In this document: piece by piece, positions 43,540 to 54,032 of the stretch
Numbering within the stretch: position 1 is the stretch's first letter
How the letters are laid out: each line of letters starts with the position of its first letter
Assembly: GCA_036924085.1 (NCBI GenBank)
Contig: JAVGWX010000018.1
Span: forward strand, 22,612,964-22,676,963
DNA: 64,000 nucleotides
Direction: 5' to 3'
Origin: Ariolimax columbianus
Lineage: Eukaryota > Mollusca > Gastropoda > Stylommatophora > Arionidae
The notes under the pieces: model-generated
Seen by the model: the letters and a program-made list of their open reading frames with translations, nothing else
Database searches by the model: none
Told to the model about the DNA's origin: nothing
Position numbers and translations under genes: made by a program

Positions 43540-44890
43540 GGAGACCTTGCATAAGTTCGTTCTGGAGAGTGATTCCGACCAAGCGTCTCTCAAAAGGAGG
43601 CCTGGGTTACTCTCAATTTGTCCTTTAGTGATTTTGTTAGTGTCCACGTCTCGGCAACGTAGCTCATCGTGAGGAGTAAAGTGGAATTGAAAAGGGAGGC
43701 TCGTAGGTCCTGGACATGGCAACCGTCCATGACCGTGTTAATAGACAAGAAGGCCGCCCAACTCGCGCAGGTTCCAGGTTATTCTCCGTATTGAGATGGC
43801 GCCAAAGAAAGATGTACTCATCGACATCTTCTAATTGTAAATCCCCAATGAAGACTGGATCACAAGTGGCGAAGCTATTGCGCAACACTTTGGACTTCGA
43901 GACATTCATCTCGTCCCGCTTTCTTGCCTTGTCCATCGGGGAGCTACATCATTTGGTTGGTTTCTGCTGCTGACTCTGTGATGATCTCTATGTAGTTGGC
44001 AAATCGAAGGTGATTGAGGCGTCTACCGTCGATAAGGATGCCAAAGGTGTCCCAGTTGCATCGGCTAAAATCTGATTCCAGACATGCTGAGAAGAGGTTC
44101 GGTGAGATAGGATCGCCCTGGCCGACTCACTTTTGAATGTGTACCACAATTGGACGTTGGAAGGGACGAAATGTGGTAGTGCAGTTCGTATAACTGTTGG
44201 TGAGGACTCTGATGTAACCAAGATCGAGACCTTGTTCCAACAGTGAACGCCAGACAATATGTGGTACTACCGAATCAAAAACCTTTTTATAGTCGATGAA
44301 GGTGAGTATCACAGCCATCTGGAGCTTTATGGCTGCCCCAATAAGGTAGCAGCAGGTTTAAATATGGACCGTTATGCCTGTACGAACAATGAAAGCCTGC
44401 CTGTTCTTCTTCTTCTTCTTTTTCTTCTTCTTCTTATTCTTCTTCTTCTTCTTCTTCGTTCGTTCTCAATCTCCCGCTACCAAACCCCGAAAGGGTAAGT
44501 AGCAGAATGTAGTCCAGAGAACGGAATGCATTGTGTTGTAGTTTACAGCTTGGCTGCAATATTTGCACCTTTCGGTCCAACACATCCGACTTCAGCAAGC
44601 ATATTTTGAGTACCGGGTTAGCATTCCCTCTTCGATCCCTTCTCTTTAGCCAGTCTGCCCTATTGCAGCCTGTTATCCCGGATCACCACGTGGAGGTCTA
44701 GAAGGGTCTTAGCAGCTATGGTTCGCTGGCCCTGACGCTAGCAGTCAACTATGGGTCGCTGACCACTGCAGCTCATGCGCTGCTCAGCATCTTGATCCCG
44801 CCTGCCTGTTCGAATGGTTGCGATTCTTCGAGACTGGTGCGGATTCTGGCAAGGATGCATTTTATGAACAGCTTGTAAGGGACCATATAT
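43540..44890 (-). pseudogene. RTE-type reverse transcriptase relic with nested family A copy
   Basis: Minus-strand order: 'MVPYKLFIKCILARIRTSLE' and 'SQPFEQAG' (44811-44890), then the nested retroposon (44407-44799). After it come 'AVILTFIDYKKVFDSVVPHI' (RT motif with the first catalytic Asp), 'GQGDPISPNLFSACLE', a damaged catalytic box 'LRFANYIEII' (expected FADDI), and near 43600 'MSYVAETWTLTKSLKDKLRV'. Frames change several times. Loss of the catalytic Asp pair shows it is inactive. The subfamily differs from the 'MGATF..GHAT' copies. Confidence 0.85.
44407..44799 (-). mobile_element. Family A retroposon, copy 7, nested in an RTE relic
   Basis: Full-length copy with a long (TTC)n tract on its left. 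A perfect 12-bp target duplication 'gcctgcctgttc' is at 44395-44406 and 44800-44811. The duplication lies within the RT codons just after '..EQAG', so insertion occurred in the already integrated RTE element. Confidence 0.95.
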
Positions 44891-45029
44891 ATAGTGGTCT
44901 AGTCAAGAACAGCAATATACAACAACAACTCTACAGACATTCAAACAACTACTAAAGATTACGAACAAAGTGAATTGGATTAATAGATGGTCAATGCAGA
45001 ATAGTGATAGATTAATCTACATACACATG

Positions 45030-45300
45030 GCCATCCTAAAGACAAGATCAATCTCCTGAAATGGAGAGGTCAAAGTACCATTTTTCGACTTTGCACTCAA
45101 CCCCTTACAACTTAACAGTTACTTGAACATAATTCAACAAGAACAGACTCCAGAGTGCCAGATGTGCACACATCCCTATGAAACTGTTGAGCACTATCTT
45201 TTTGAATGTCCACCTCGGTTGTCGGTGTTAGGGGGTCTTGGGGCAGTCCGCTATTTCGGTACAAGGATGTGTGCAAGCGGGATATAAATGATGCAAGATT
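45030..45300 (+). pseudogene. Retrotransposon C-terminal Cys/His knuckle fragment
   Basis: + strand codons around 45140-45215 give 'NIIQQEQTPECQMC', then 'ETVEHYLFECP', a CxxC-x8-H-x4-C knuckle like those at the end of jockey/I ORF2 proteins. No other domain is visible; family undetermined. Confidence 0.5.
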
Positions 45301-45695
45301 CGATATGGAATCACGGTAACATGACGCCATGGATCGTGTTGCATGGAGGGATACAGACAAAGGAGATACTGATAGCTGATAGGCTAAAGACTCATCGTTT
45401 GAGAAGACACGATGGTGTAATCAGTCCTGATTTTCTTTGCATACACTGGGGAAGGCGTTTCTCTGCTCGGATTGGTCATACGAGTCACAGTCATTATTGT
45501 CATCGACTGTATCTACATCTTTTTGTTTTTTAAAGCACAACTTACTACCTTCTCATAGACGGAAAAGGCCAAAACTAATTATCAAAATAGTTCGTTTTTT
45601 TTCTAAAGTTTAGCACCTGTCATAGTAATTATATTTTAACAAAATGATAAATATTTTAAAACGTATCTAATTAAAATTTCTTTGAAGGTTCATAG
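45301..45695. other. Unassigned spacer
   Basis: Nothing recognised. Confidence 0.4.
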
Positions 45696-45778
45696 CAAAC
45701 TTCATGCAGCCGTATTAAGTTTACGACAAACTTAATGCGGCCATATTAGGTTTATATCAAACTTAATGCGGCCTTTCA
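45696..45778. repeat. 31-bp tandem repeat, 2.7 copies
   Basis: 'caaacttaatgcggccatat' plus 11 bp, repeated at 45696, 45727 and 45758. Confidence 0.88.
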
Positions 45779-46154
45779 GCATGAAAAATGGAAGTAGTTA
45801 CAAACTCCATACATCGTGCACTGTGACAGTACGTGTGCCTCACGTGCAAGTCAGGGCGTGGCTGAGTTATGGTGTCCCCTGGCCTTTGCCTGGTCCTTCT
45901 TCCATTCTCTCCGTATCTATATCTAACTATTCATCACTGTCAGTCTCAAATCCGACGTGGCATTTTCGTTATCAATTTCGGCAAGTGTCTGCATGTCTGC
46001 TTATCTCCACGTCCATGAACATCAGTTAATTAATCTTTCTAATAAAACCAAACATGCATTATACGCCTATACAAATTGAAGTGGAGGCGAAGCGTGCATA
46101 TATTCCTGACTATTCTGGCTAAGTGATGTTCAGTAGTTAACTATATACACGATG
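45779..46154. other. Unassigned spacer
   Basis: Nothing recognised. Confidence 0.4.
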
Positions 46155-46276
46155 GGTACTTCGGTCTTAATTCACCTCAAACATAAAACACACCTATTTT
46201 TAATACCGAATTTGAGAAAGGGACGTCACAGAATAGTTTACTTTTCAACTGTTGTGGGTACCAAACATTCTTCTAG

Positions 46277-46278
<2 letters not shown>
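46155..46278 (+). repeat. Solo copy of the 32.5-kb terminal repeat
   Basis: 'ggtacttcggtcttaattca' and downstream 'cgtcacagaatag' and 'taccaaacattct' match 32513-32640 in the same order. It directly precedes a (TA)n tract, whereas the 32.5-kb copy follows one. Confidence 0.75.
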
Positions 46279-46308
<30 letters not shown>

Positions 46309-46334
46309 TATGTTTGTATATATATATATGTATA

Positions 46335-46405
<71 letters not shown>

Positions 46406-46706
46406 TGACACATACATGCATTTACGAGTACACAGCACATACTTATACTTACATGCAAATACGAACACATACATACAAATACGAACACATACATACATAT
46501 ACACATACATACATACACGCACACAGACATACACACGCACATACACACAGATACACATTCACACGTACATAAACACATTCAGACATACACACGCATATGC
46601 ACATATATTTGCACACACATTTGCACACACATATATCCATAACACACACACACACATACATACATAAACACACCGACACATATACGCATACACACATACA
46701 CACACA
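46279..46706. repeat. (TA)n and (ACATAC/CACA)n microsatellites
   Basis: TA tracts to about 46400, then 300 bp of CA/TA-rich hexamer-like repeats. The Tyr/Ile- and Cys/Val-rich ORFs here are compositional. Confidence 0.93.
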
Positions 46707-47140
46707 CGGTGGTCCGTGGGATGTTCTCCCATTTACGAATTCAATCTATTTTGTATTTGTTATTTATTTTTGTTAATTGTTTACTATAACAATAATGTAC
46801 AGAAAATATAAGATTACAAAAAGTATGTATTGGAAAATAATGTGACGTAAATGACTGCCATTTTTCGCTTCACAACAACGATCTCCATCACCGCTATGCT
46901 GCACAACAGCTTTTTACATGCCTGACTCCAGCCTTGTAGTCTGTTCCCGAATATGGCATTTTGTCTGCGGCCTGGTCTGGAGAATCTTGACATGCAAGAG
47001 GACACAATTTAAAAATACGTCTTTAAATGACAATACGATGTTTGGGTCAACCTGTGCATTTAACGTATTGTGTTCACTTAAGCTTATATCCTCTGGTATT
47101 CATCATCATTATTAAGTGCCGTTCGCTGCGGAGGTTTATG
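46707..47140. other. Unassigned spacer, target of jockey insertion
   Basis: Ends in the left copy of the 12-bp target duplication. The continuation of this pre-insertion sequence beyond the element (from 49338) is RNase H-like, but I could not recognise coding sequence on the left side. Confidence 0.4.
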
Positions 47141-47153
47141 GTAATGGATCTCA

Positions 47154-48611
47154 AATGGATACAGGCCCATAAGCCTACTGAGCTGTGTCGGCAAGCTGAT
47201 GGAAAGGATGATAAACACCAGACTGATGTGGCATCTGGAAGAAAAACGAATACTAATTCCACAGCAAGCCGGCTTTAGACAGCACAGATCCACTGAGGAC
47301 CAGGTCATCCTCATAGCCCAGGAAATAGAAGATGCCTACCAGGCACAGAAACACACAGTAGCTGTTTGGGTGGATCTGGAAAAGGCATTTGACAAAGTCT
47401 GGAAAGATGGACTTAGAGTCGAGCTAAGAAGAAGTGATATTTGTGGGAAAATGTACAAGTGGATCAACCACTACCTCAAACAAAGAACGGCCAGAGTCCA
47501 AGTACACGGGCAGATGAGCAAAAAGGTGACACTCGAGCAGGGAGTACCCCAAGGGGGAGTACTGTCACCCACACTCTTCCTGGTATATATAAACGATATT
47601 ACAGAGAATATACCAAGAAGAGTCCATAGCTCAATGTTTGCAGACGATCTGGCTATTTGGACCTCTGAAAAGAATCTCACCATAGCAAGAAATCGGATGC
47701 AGACGGCCCTAACATCGCTGGAAGAGTGGGCAAACTCATGGCTGGTCAAAATAAACGAAGAGAAAACCACATGCACAATATTCTCGCTTTCATTAAAACC
47801 CAAAAGTACCAAATTAAGTCTAAATGGCAAATTCCTGCAGCCAAACGACAACCCAACCTATCTGGGAGTCACATTTGATCGGCGCATGACATGGACAAGT
47901 CAGATTGAGAGAAACCGAATGAAAGCCAGAGAAAGAATGGCAATCATGAGGAAACTTGCTGGCACAAGCTGGGGAGCAGACGAAGGCATACTAAAGAAAC
48001 TGTACACTGGAAGAGTGAGACCAGTTCTCGAGTATGGCATTGCGGCATGGACAACAGCAGCGAAGGCGAACTTCGATAAAGTTAGCAAACTTCAAAACCA
48101 AGCCATGAGAATTATAACAGGTGGCATGAAGTCAACGCCAATTGTAGAACTTGAAAAGATTACAAAACTGCAATCCATGACCGATAGAAGAGACTGCAGA
48201 GCCCAGCTGCAGTCAGAGAAGCTCCGAAGACTGACCGACCATCCAATGCATCAGAGACTAAACAATTTGGGAAATGGGAAACTAAAACGGAGAAACGTTG
48301 CAGAAATAGCCAAAGCAAAGATGCACGAAGATCCCATAAACGCACTAACAACACCAAAACCCATCACTACTGTACGAAAACCTACCTGGAGGCAGGATAT
48401 ATTTCCAGAGGTGGTAGAATATATACCAGGTATTGCAAACAAAAACTGCCAGACTGAAAAAGAAAGGAGAGATACTACCCTAAGCTTCATAACGAAAAGC
48501 TACCCAAGCATGGACTGGACCCATGCATACACCGACGGTTCTGTAACAAAAACAAACACAGAACGGAGGCAGAAATGGCAGAAAAATAACACTGTCATTG
48601 GCTACTGGTAA
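47154..48611 (+). pseudogene. Reverse transcriptase ORF of the jockey copy
   Basis: Open from the first base after the target duplication to 48611 (about 485 codons; first ATG 47199). Motifs in order: 'YRPISLLSCVGKLMERMI', 'QQAGFRQHRSTEDQ', 'VDLEKAFDKVW' (catalytic Asp), 'QGVPQGGVLSPTLFLVYIND', 'SMFADDLAIW' (catalytic FADD at 47637-47648), 'YLGVTFD', 'VLEYGIAAW', and at the end 'DWTHAYTDGS', the beginning of RNase H. RT would copy element RNA at the nicked target. The RT core looks intact here, but the copy lacks the endonuclease, and the frame then leaves the RNase H domain after TDGS because of a frameshift near 48555-48575. Confidence 0.9.
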
Positions 48612-49299
48612 GTACACAAGCAATTTCAGAGCGGAGGCAGAGGCACTGAGGGCGGCAGTGGAAGAAATTGTGACACACAGTGAAAATGAAAGCCATATAG
48701 TCCTGCTTACAGATGCTCTCGCCGTAGTCACAACGCTAAAAAGCCAGAAAAACACTGAGCTTAATGACTTAAGAGCAGCACTCTGCAAACTGTGCCAGCA
48801 GTCCGCACCAAAAAGGGTAGTGGTACAGTGGGTCCCATCACACTTCAACATCCAAGGCAACGAGGAGGCAGACAGACTGGCAAAAGAAGGTGCAAGACTA
48901 CCACAAACAGATACCAGTATGACGTACGAAGAGTCAAAACGGCTTATCAAAGCCAGATACATGACCAAATGGGAAACCGAACATACTGGTTACACCAAAA
49001 ACGATGCCTATTACCAGTTGAACCGAAGAGAGCAGGTCGTTGTCTTCAGACTTCGCACTGGCCACAATAGACTGAGGTACCACCTATTCAACAAATTGAA
49101 GATAGGGTGTACCGACGAATGCCCGTGCGGTACTGGTAAAATGACCGCTGAACATCTGCTGCAGAACTGCCCGACATACGAGGATCAGAGAGAGCAGATG
49201 TGGCCATCACCACTGGAACTGCAAGACAAGCTCTATGGCAGTGGCGACAGCCTCAGGATGACCGCCGCTTTTTTCGAAAAAATAATAGTTACTGTTTGA
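48570..49299 (+). pseudogene. RNase H and C-terminal knuckle of the jockey copy (shifted frame)
   Basis: Continues in another frame: 'LATGKYTSNFRAEAEALRAA' (conserved Glu), 'VLLTDALAVVTTL' (Asp), 'VVQWVPSHFNIQGNEEADRL' (last Asp), then 'DAYYQLNRREQVVVFRLRTG', 'RYHLFNKLKIG' and the knuckle 'CPCGT..(7)..HLLQNCP', ending 'FFEKIIVTV' and stop. RNase H removes the RNA strand after first-strand synthesis. All expected acidic residues are present apart from the frame break, consistent with recent inactivation. Confidence 0.88.
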
Positions 49300-49337
49300 C
49301 TGCGTACGGAGAAGAAGAAGAAGAAGTAATGGATCTC

Positions 49338-50160
49338 CAGCTGTCTTTGTCCAATGCCAGGTTGGTACACTCTGTCAGGCTGTGTCCTGATACAGATTCC
49401 CTGTCAGTCATAATGGCCCTCATAAACCAAAAAATCTATGGATTGGACAACCTGTCTGAGGCCCTCTTGAATGTAAGCCAGGAGATAAAGGCAGTATATC
49501 CCTGCACATTGTATGATACACGGCAATGAGGAGACAGATAGACTGGCAACAGATGGAGGCAGTGGATCCATGCACAGTGTAAGATACACGGCAATGAGGA
49601 GACAGATAGACTAGCAGGAGATACAGGCAGTGGATCCCTGCACATTGTATGATACACGGCAATGAGGAGACAGATAGACTGGCAACAGATGGAGGCAGTG
49701 AATCCATGCACAGTGTAAGAAACACGACAATGAGGAGACAGATAGACTGGCAATATAGTAAGAAGGCAAACCCCAAACTGACACCAAAGCTACATATGAA
49801 GAAACAAAGATAACGATCAAATTTAACTTCAAAGACATTTGGCACAGAAAACACCTGAACATCCAACACATCAGAAGTCTACTAATCTTTGTCAAAAAGA
49901 GATCAAGTGACAATATTCAGACTGCGAACAGGTCACTGTAGACTGAAAAATCATCTGCTCAACAAATTAAACATTGGACACACAGACATGCGACCATGTG
50001 GGGGGAAACAAACAAATAGCGGAACATGTTCTGCAGGTCTGCAGAATCCACGAAAATAGCAAAGTGACTGCACGGCCCTCCTCGATTCAATTGCTAGATA
50101 AACTGGCGATGAGACTGAGGTCTTTTGAAGACCTCTTGGAAGTGGAAGAAACTCGCTTGG
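49338..50160 (+). pseudogene. Older RNase H/C-terminal relic hosting the jockey insertion
   Basis: Directly after the right target duplication: 'DTDSLSVIMALINQ', 'LDNLSEALLNVSQE', then 'PAHCMIHGNEETDRLA' within a four-fold tandem repeat. Further on come 'DQVTIFRLRTGHCRLKNHLL' and 'NKLNIGHTDM.PCG', then 'AEHVLQVCRIHEN'. It is the same domain order as the inserted element but a diverged family. Multiple stops. Confidence 0.78.
49490..49762 (+). repeat. 68-bp tandem repeat of the RNase H motif, 4 copies
   Basis: 'acacggcaatgaggagacag' recurs at about 49517, 49585, 49653 and 49721. Each unit covers codons for 'HCMIHGNEETDRLA'. 68 is not a multiple of three, so the repeat breaks the frame. Confidence 0.93.
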
Positions 50161-50164
50161 TACG

Positions 50165-50395
50165 GTCACATATCGAGTTCAAATGGTCTTGCAAATACGA
50201 TCATCCGCGGAAAGGTGCAAGGCAGTCGACGAAGAGGCCGGCCCAGTGGGAGGACAACTTAAAAGAATGACCAATATCCGACCAGAAGAGGCACAGACAG
50301 CGGCAGCTGACAGAGAAGGATGGCATGGGGTTGTGAGGATGTCTTCATGTGTGCCCCAATGACCTCACCGGTTACGGGATGACCTGACCTGACCT
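50165..50395 (+). pseudogene. RTE-type C-terminal relic (WEDN family), copy 1
   Basis: 'SCKYDHPRKGARQSTKRPAQ' then 'WEDNLKE', and in another frame 'AQTAAADREGWHGVVRMSSC', the C-terminal end of RTE-like ORF2. The 3' end is a (TGACC)n run ('gatgacctgacctgacctga'). The same end in reverse lies at 61925-62150. It starts where the RNase H relic ends, so the two are juxtaposed. Confidence 0.75.
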
Positions 50396-50765
50396 GATGA
50401 GACAAGCCTGAGATGGACCGCAAGGTATAATTGGGGTTGTGAGGATGTCTTCATGTGTGCCCCAACGACCTCACTGATTACGGGGTGACTTGACCCAACC
50501 TTACCTGACCTGACGAGACAAGCCTGACATGGACCGCCAGGTATACGTGGGGTTGTGAGGATGTCTTCATGTGTGCCCCAACGACCTCACTGATTACGGG
50601 GTGACTTGACCTAACCTTACCTGACCTGACGAGACAAGCCTGACATGGACCGCCAGGTATACGTGGGGTTGTGAGGATGTCTTCATGTGTGCTCCAACGA
50701 CCTCACCGGTTACGGGATGACCAGACCTGATGAGACACGCCTGAGATGGACCGCCAGGTATATGA
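50327..50765. repeat. 106-116-bp tandem repeat of the element 3' end, 3.7 copies
   Basis: 'ggggttgtgaggatgtcttc' recurs at 50327, 50433, 50549 and 50665. Each unit contains the last codons ('VVRMSSCVPQ') plus the (TGACC)n tail and 'gatggaccgccaggtat'. Confidence 0.92.
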
Positions 50766-51142
50766 AGGAGATAGATGCGGTTATCTGAGAGCGAACAATG
50801 AAGAAGGAGAAGATTGTGTCCATCTTGATGTTGTCTGTCCATCTGTACCTCTACCGCCTTTTGGCCATCATGCCCTCAACAATTTATAGCAATATTAACT
50901 TCACAGACTGTCGTGTCTCTTGAAATGATCAAAATATTTTGCTTTTCTGCTTTTTATTTCTTCTCCACCTTCAGTTGTTCCCCGACACTGTTTGTTTTCC
51001 TAACTTCCCTAGAAACTCGTAAAAGTCTTCTGGAGACCCACATTTCTGAGGATTGAAGTTCTCTTCAGGTTTTTTTCTAAATAATTACCCAATGAAAAAA
51101 GGGGATAAAGAAAAAAACAAATGTATCGGTAGATGCATATTG
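50766..51142. other. Unassigned spacer
   Basis: Nothing recognised. Confidence 0.4.
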
Positions 51143-52265
51143 TTGTTGTTGTTGTTGTTATCCCATATCTGCTAAGCAAGCCTGCTCTTGATAGCCCAAT
51201 GCCATTCTTATATAGATACAGGTCTTCTTTAGTTGTTTCACTGCTCCGTTCAGTGTGTTGGTAATCGTCGGCAGTGTTTCTAATAATCTTATTCTCATGT
51301 CCGCAAGCTTCTTGCACTCAAGGAGTGGATGTCGAAAAGTGTTATCAGGATGAGAGCAATGTCTGCACATGGGTAGGTGCTGAGGATTGATGCGGTTCAA
51401 GTGGCTATTGACTCTGGTATGCCCTGTTCGGAACTGAAAGATGAGACTTTGATCTCTTAAATATATTTTATTTATGTCGTCGTTACTTTTTGGCTGGGAT
51501 ATTTCGCTAAATAAGCTGCGACCTGTTGTTCCCGTCGCCCACAAACAGATACTAGTATGACGTACGAAGAGTCAAAACAGCTTATTAAAGCCAGATACAT
51601 GACCAAATGGGAAACTGAACATACCGGCTACACCAAAAACGATGCCTATTACCAGTTAAACAGAAGAGAGCAGGTCGTTGTCTTCAGACTTCGCACTGGC
51701 CACAATAGACTGAGGTACCACCTATTCAACAAATTGAAGATAGGTGGTACCGACGAATGCCCGTGTGGTACCGAGAAAATGACCACTGAGCATCTGCTGC
51801 AGAACTGCCCGACATACGAGGATCAGAGAGAGCAGATGTGGCCATCACCAGTGGAACCACAAGACAAGCTCTATGGCAGTGTCGACAGCCTCAGGATGAC
51901 CGCCGCTTTTTTCGAAAAAATAATGGTTACTGTCTGACTGTGTACGATGAAGAAGAAGAAGAAGAAGTTCCTGTCGCCCACCTGTTCATCCAGATTTCCC
52001 GAGTATTATTCTTAATAATTTGTTTTACTGTGTGGTTACTGCACGGTCTATCCAATTGTTGTTCCGAGGCTCCTGTTTTTGCCAATCTGTTGGCCATCTC
52101 TTTCCCCTAGTAGCCCCCTATGTCCAAGTATCAATTGCAAGGTAACATTTATCCCGTGGACAGTGACGATGTTGTTGATAACCTTTCCCACCAAGAATAT
52201 CTTTTTCTTTGTATCGGATGTTCTTCAGCGGCCCAGAACCGACTTGGAGTCACAAAAAATTACAA
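51143..52265 (-). pseudogene. Jockey-type family 2 relic (RNase H to 3' end) with nested jockey copy
   Basis: Minus-strand order from 52265: 'FVIFCDSKSVLGRRLKNI' (RNase H Asp), 'KEMANRLAKTGASEQ' (degraded 'GNE.ADRLAK'), 'RWATGTTGRSLFSEISQPKS', 'RDQSLIFQFRTGHTRVNSHL', knuckle 'CRHCSHPDNTFRHPLLEC', 'GYQEQACLADMG', then a (AAC)n tail (51143-51160). It is split by the 424-bp insert at 51543-51966. C-terminal codons are open for 128 residues. Same family as 33795-34185. Confidence 0.88.
51543..51966 (+). mobile_element. Short 5'-truncated jockey copy, nested
   Basis: 424 bp: the last ~126 codons of the jockey ORF ('MTYEESKQLIKARYMTKWET' to 'FFEKIMVTV', stop) plus (GAA)n. A 15-bp target duplication 'gttccYgtcgcccac' lies at 51528-51542 and 51967-51981, with one mismatch. 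The coding part is uninterrupted and about 95% identical to 48905-49310. It is inserted, in opposite orientation, in the RNase H relic described separately. Confidence 0.95.
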
Positions 52266-52744
52266 AATCCATCGGAAATAACGTGAGAGGAAACAACAAA
52301 AAAACAACAAACAACAAAAAATCTACTGCATAACAGTTACTACCACACCTCACCTCATCACCAACAGCCCCGAAGACACAAAACAACAACTACAACCAAC
52401 TCCCTCAATCACCAAAACTCTTTATGGAGACACAAAAGAGCTAAAGAACCCAGTTAAAATTCCACTACATGGCATTAAAGAAAGGACGAGAGTAAAAACT
52501 CGTATCCCATAGATCATAAAAGTCAAAATAAATCGACACACCCTCATGCAAAAAACCTGAGAATGTAACAAGGCACATGTTGGATTAGAACCCACTATGC
52601 AACACACAGGTGGTTAGAGACGAAACTGAATCTGGCCAACAGCAAGTGTAAGAGACCAATGTAAAGGGAGCCTCATTGGTGGACCGTAGTTAGAATGAAA
52701 GAACTGTTCGTAGAGTTCGAGGGCAGCGGAGTAGCCTAGCTGTA
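52266..52744. other. Unassigned A-rich spacer
   Basis: A-rich stretch ('aacaacaaaaaaacaac') near 52295-52320. No gene. Confidence 0.4.
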
Positions 52745-52960
52745 AGTAGGCAAAGGCAAAGGCTGCAGTCCATCGTAGACAAAGATGGCATAATTTATTT
52801 TGCTAGCGCTATTTTTATTAGGAATTAACTGCGCTACTTGTTATCCTCACTCTCTCGTCTTGTGCCGCCCGATACCAATGGCAAGTCAATAACAAGACGA
52901 CTAGGGGGCGACTACGAGATGCAGGGGACTCCACATCAAGCACCCGTGAAAAAGACGTAA
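52745..52960 (-). mobile_element. SINE related to 63165-63410
   Basis: The minus strand contains 'ctgcatctcgtagtcgcccc', 'gtcgtcttgt', 'ttgacttgccattgg', 'gagagagtgaggataa' and 'atagcgctagcaaa', collinear with the + strand element at 63165-63410. The tRNA-like head (box B) is decayed here. Confidence 0.75.
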
Positions 52961-53214
52961 GTAGTTGTAAGTAGACAAGCCACATTTATGTATTCGGGTT
53001 CATGAACCAGCTAAGTCGTACCCTTAACCCATTTAAAATGCGTGCTGGAATTGGATACACTAAAACATAAGGTGCATAATACACTACAAAATACTCCGCT
53101 TTAGAGACAATGGAAAGCGCGAACAAAACACACACCTATAAGCAAATAAGTAACCTAAAATACCACCCCACACTCATCAGGATATTAGCCTGTGGATAAT
53201 CGTGTTCGCAATCA
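52961..53214. other. Unassigned spacer
   Basis: Nothing recognised. Confidence 0.4.
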
Positions 53215-54032
53215 CGAGTTTAGTGTCTTCTACCCTGTGACCGCAATTGGCTACGAATCATGGGCGGTTACCAACACTTCTAGATAAAGAATCGAATCCT
53301 TAGCGTAAAAATGTTACAGACAAATCCTCAGAATAACTTGGACGGAGAAAAAGACAAATATAGACGTTTGGCAAGAGTTGAACATAGAGAAGAACTGTTC
53401 TATCAATCCCATTTTGACCAGAACATTGTAATACTTTGGACACATCCCGAGAAACAATAGTCTTGAGAGAACTGTAATGGAGGGTATGGTGCCAGGCAAA
53501 AGAGGCAGAGGTAGACGATGGCACCAAGCTACCCAGTAATTCCTTTGTGTGACTGTGGTGGAGGCTGGAGTTTTGGCAAGGTAAAGAATGTCTTTCAGAC
53601 AGACTGTGGGATCAAGATGCTGAGCAGCGCATGAGCTGCAGTGGTCAGCGACCCATAGCTGACTGCTAGCATCAGGGCCAGCGAACCATAGCTGCCAAGA
53701 CCCTTCTACACCTCCACGCGGTGATCCTGCATAACAGGCTGCAGGATGGCAGACTGGCTAAGGAGAAGGGATCGAAGAGGGAATGCTAACCCGGTACTCA
53801 AAAAATGCTTGCTGAAGTCGGATGTGTTGGACCGAAAGGTGCAAATATCGCAGCCAAGCTGTAAACTACGACACAACGCGTTCCATTCTCTGGACTACAT
53901 TCTGCTACTTAAGCCTTTTCAGGGTTTTGTAGTGGGAGATTGAGAACGAACGAAGAAGAAGAAGAAGAAGAAGAAGACAGACTGTGATGGGAGCGACGTT
54001 CTGTAAAGGACATGCTTCATGATGATGACCCC
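53215..54032 (+). pseudogene. RTE-type C-terminal relic split by a family A copy
   Basis: 'VFYPVTAIGYESWAVTNTSR', 'RILRITWTEKKTNIDVWQEL', 'YFGHIPRNNSLERTVMEGMV', 'PGKRGRGR' (some in shifted frames), then at 53590-53608 'vFQTDC' and, after the insertion, the last codons ('gactgtgatgggagcgacg', i.e. ..TVMGAT..) and an ATG-rich 3' end near 54018-54028. Same family as 505-1138 and 2281-3180. Confidence 0.85.
53609..53974 (+). mobile_element. Family A retroposon, copy 8, nested in RTE relic
   Basis: Full length, 366 bp, '..ggatcaagatgctgagca' to (GAA)n. A perfect 12-bp target duplication 'agacagactgtg' is at 53597-53608 and 53975-53986. Removing the insert and one duplication copy restores collinearity with the RTE 3' end seen at 505-1138. 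Confidence 0.96.

Larger units (their letters stand above)
47153..49325 (+). mobile_element. Jockey-type non-LTR retrotransposon, 5'-truncated, relatively young
   Basis: 2173-bp copy bounded by a perfect 12-bp target duplication 'gtaatggatctc' (47141-47152 and 49326-49337). It begins in the RT domain at 'NGYRPISLLS' and runs through RT, RNase H and the C-terminal knuckle to a stop at about 49299 and a (GAA)n tail. The endonuclease and ORF1 are absent. A second, shorter copy (51543-51966) is about 95% identical by eye, which implies recent activity of the family. One frameshift separates the RT and RNase H frames. Confidence 0.95.

Noticed and set aside
46152..46703. Tyr/Ile/Thr- and Cys/Val-rich ORFs
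   Set aside because: Encoded by TA and CA microsatellites.
47154..49299. Functional autonomous retrotransposon
   Set aside because: Lacks the endonuclease and ORF1 regions and has a frameshift in RNase H, although the RT core is intact.
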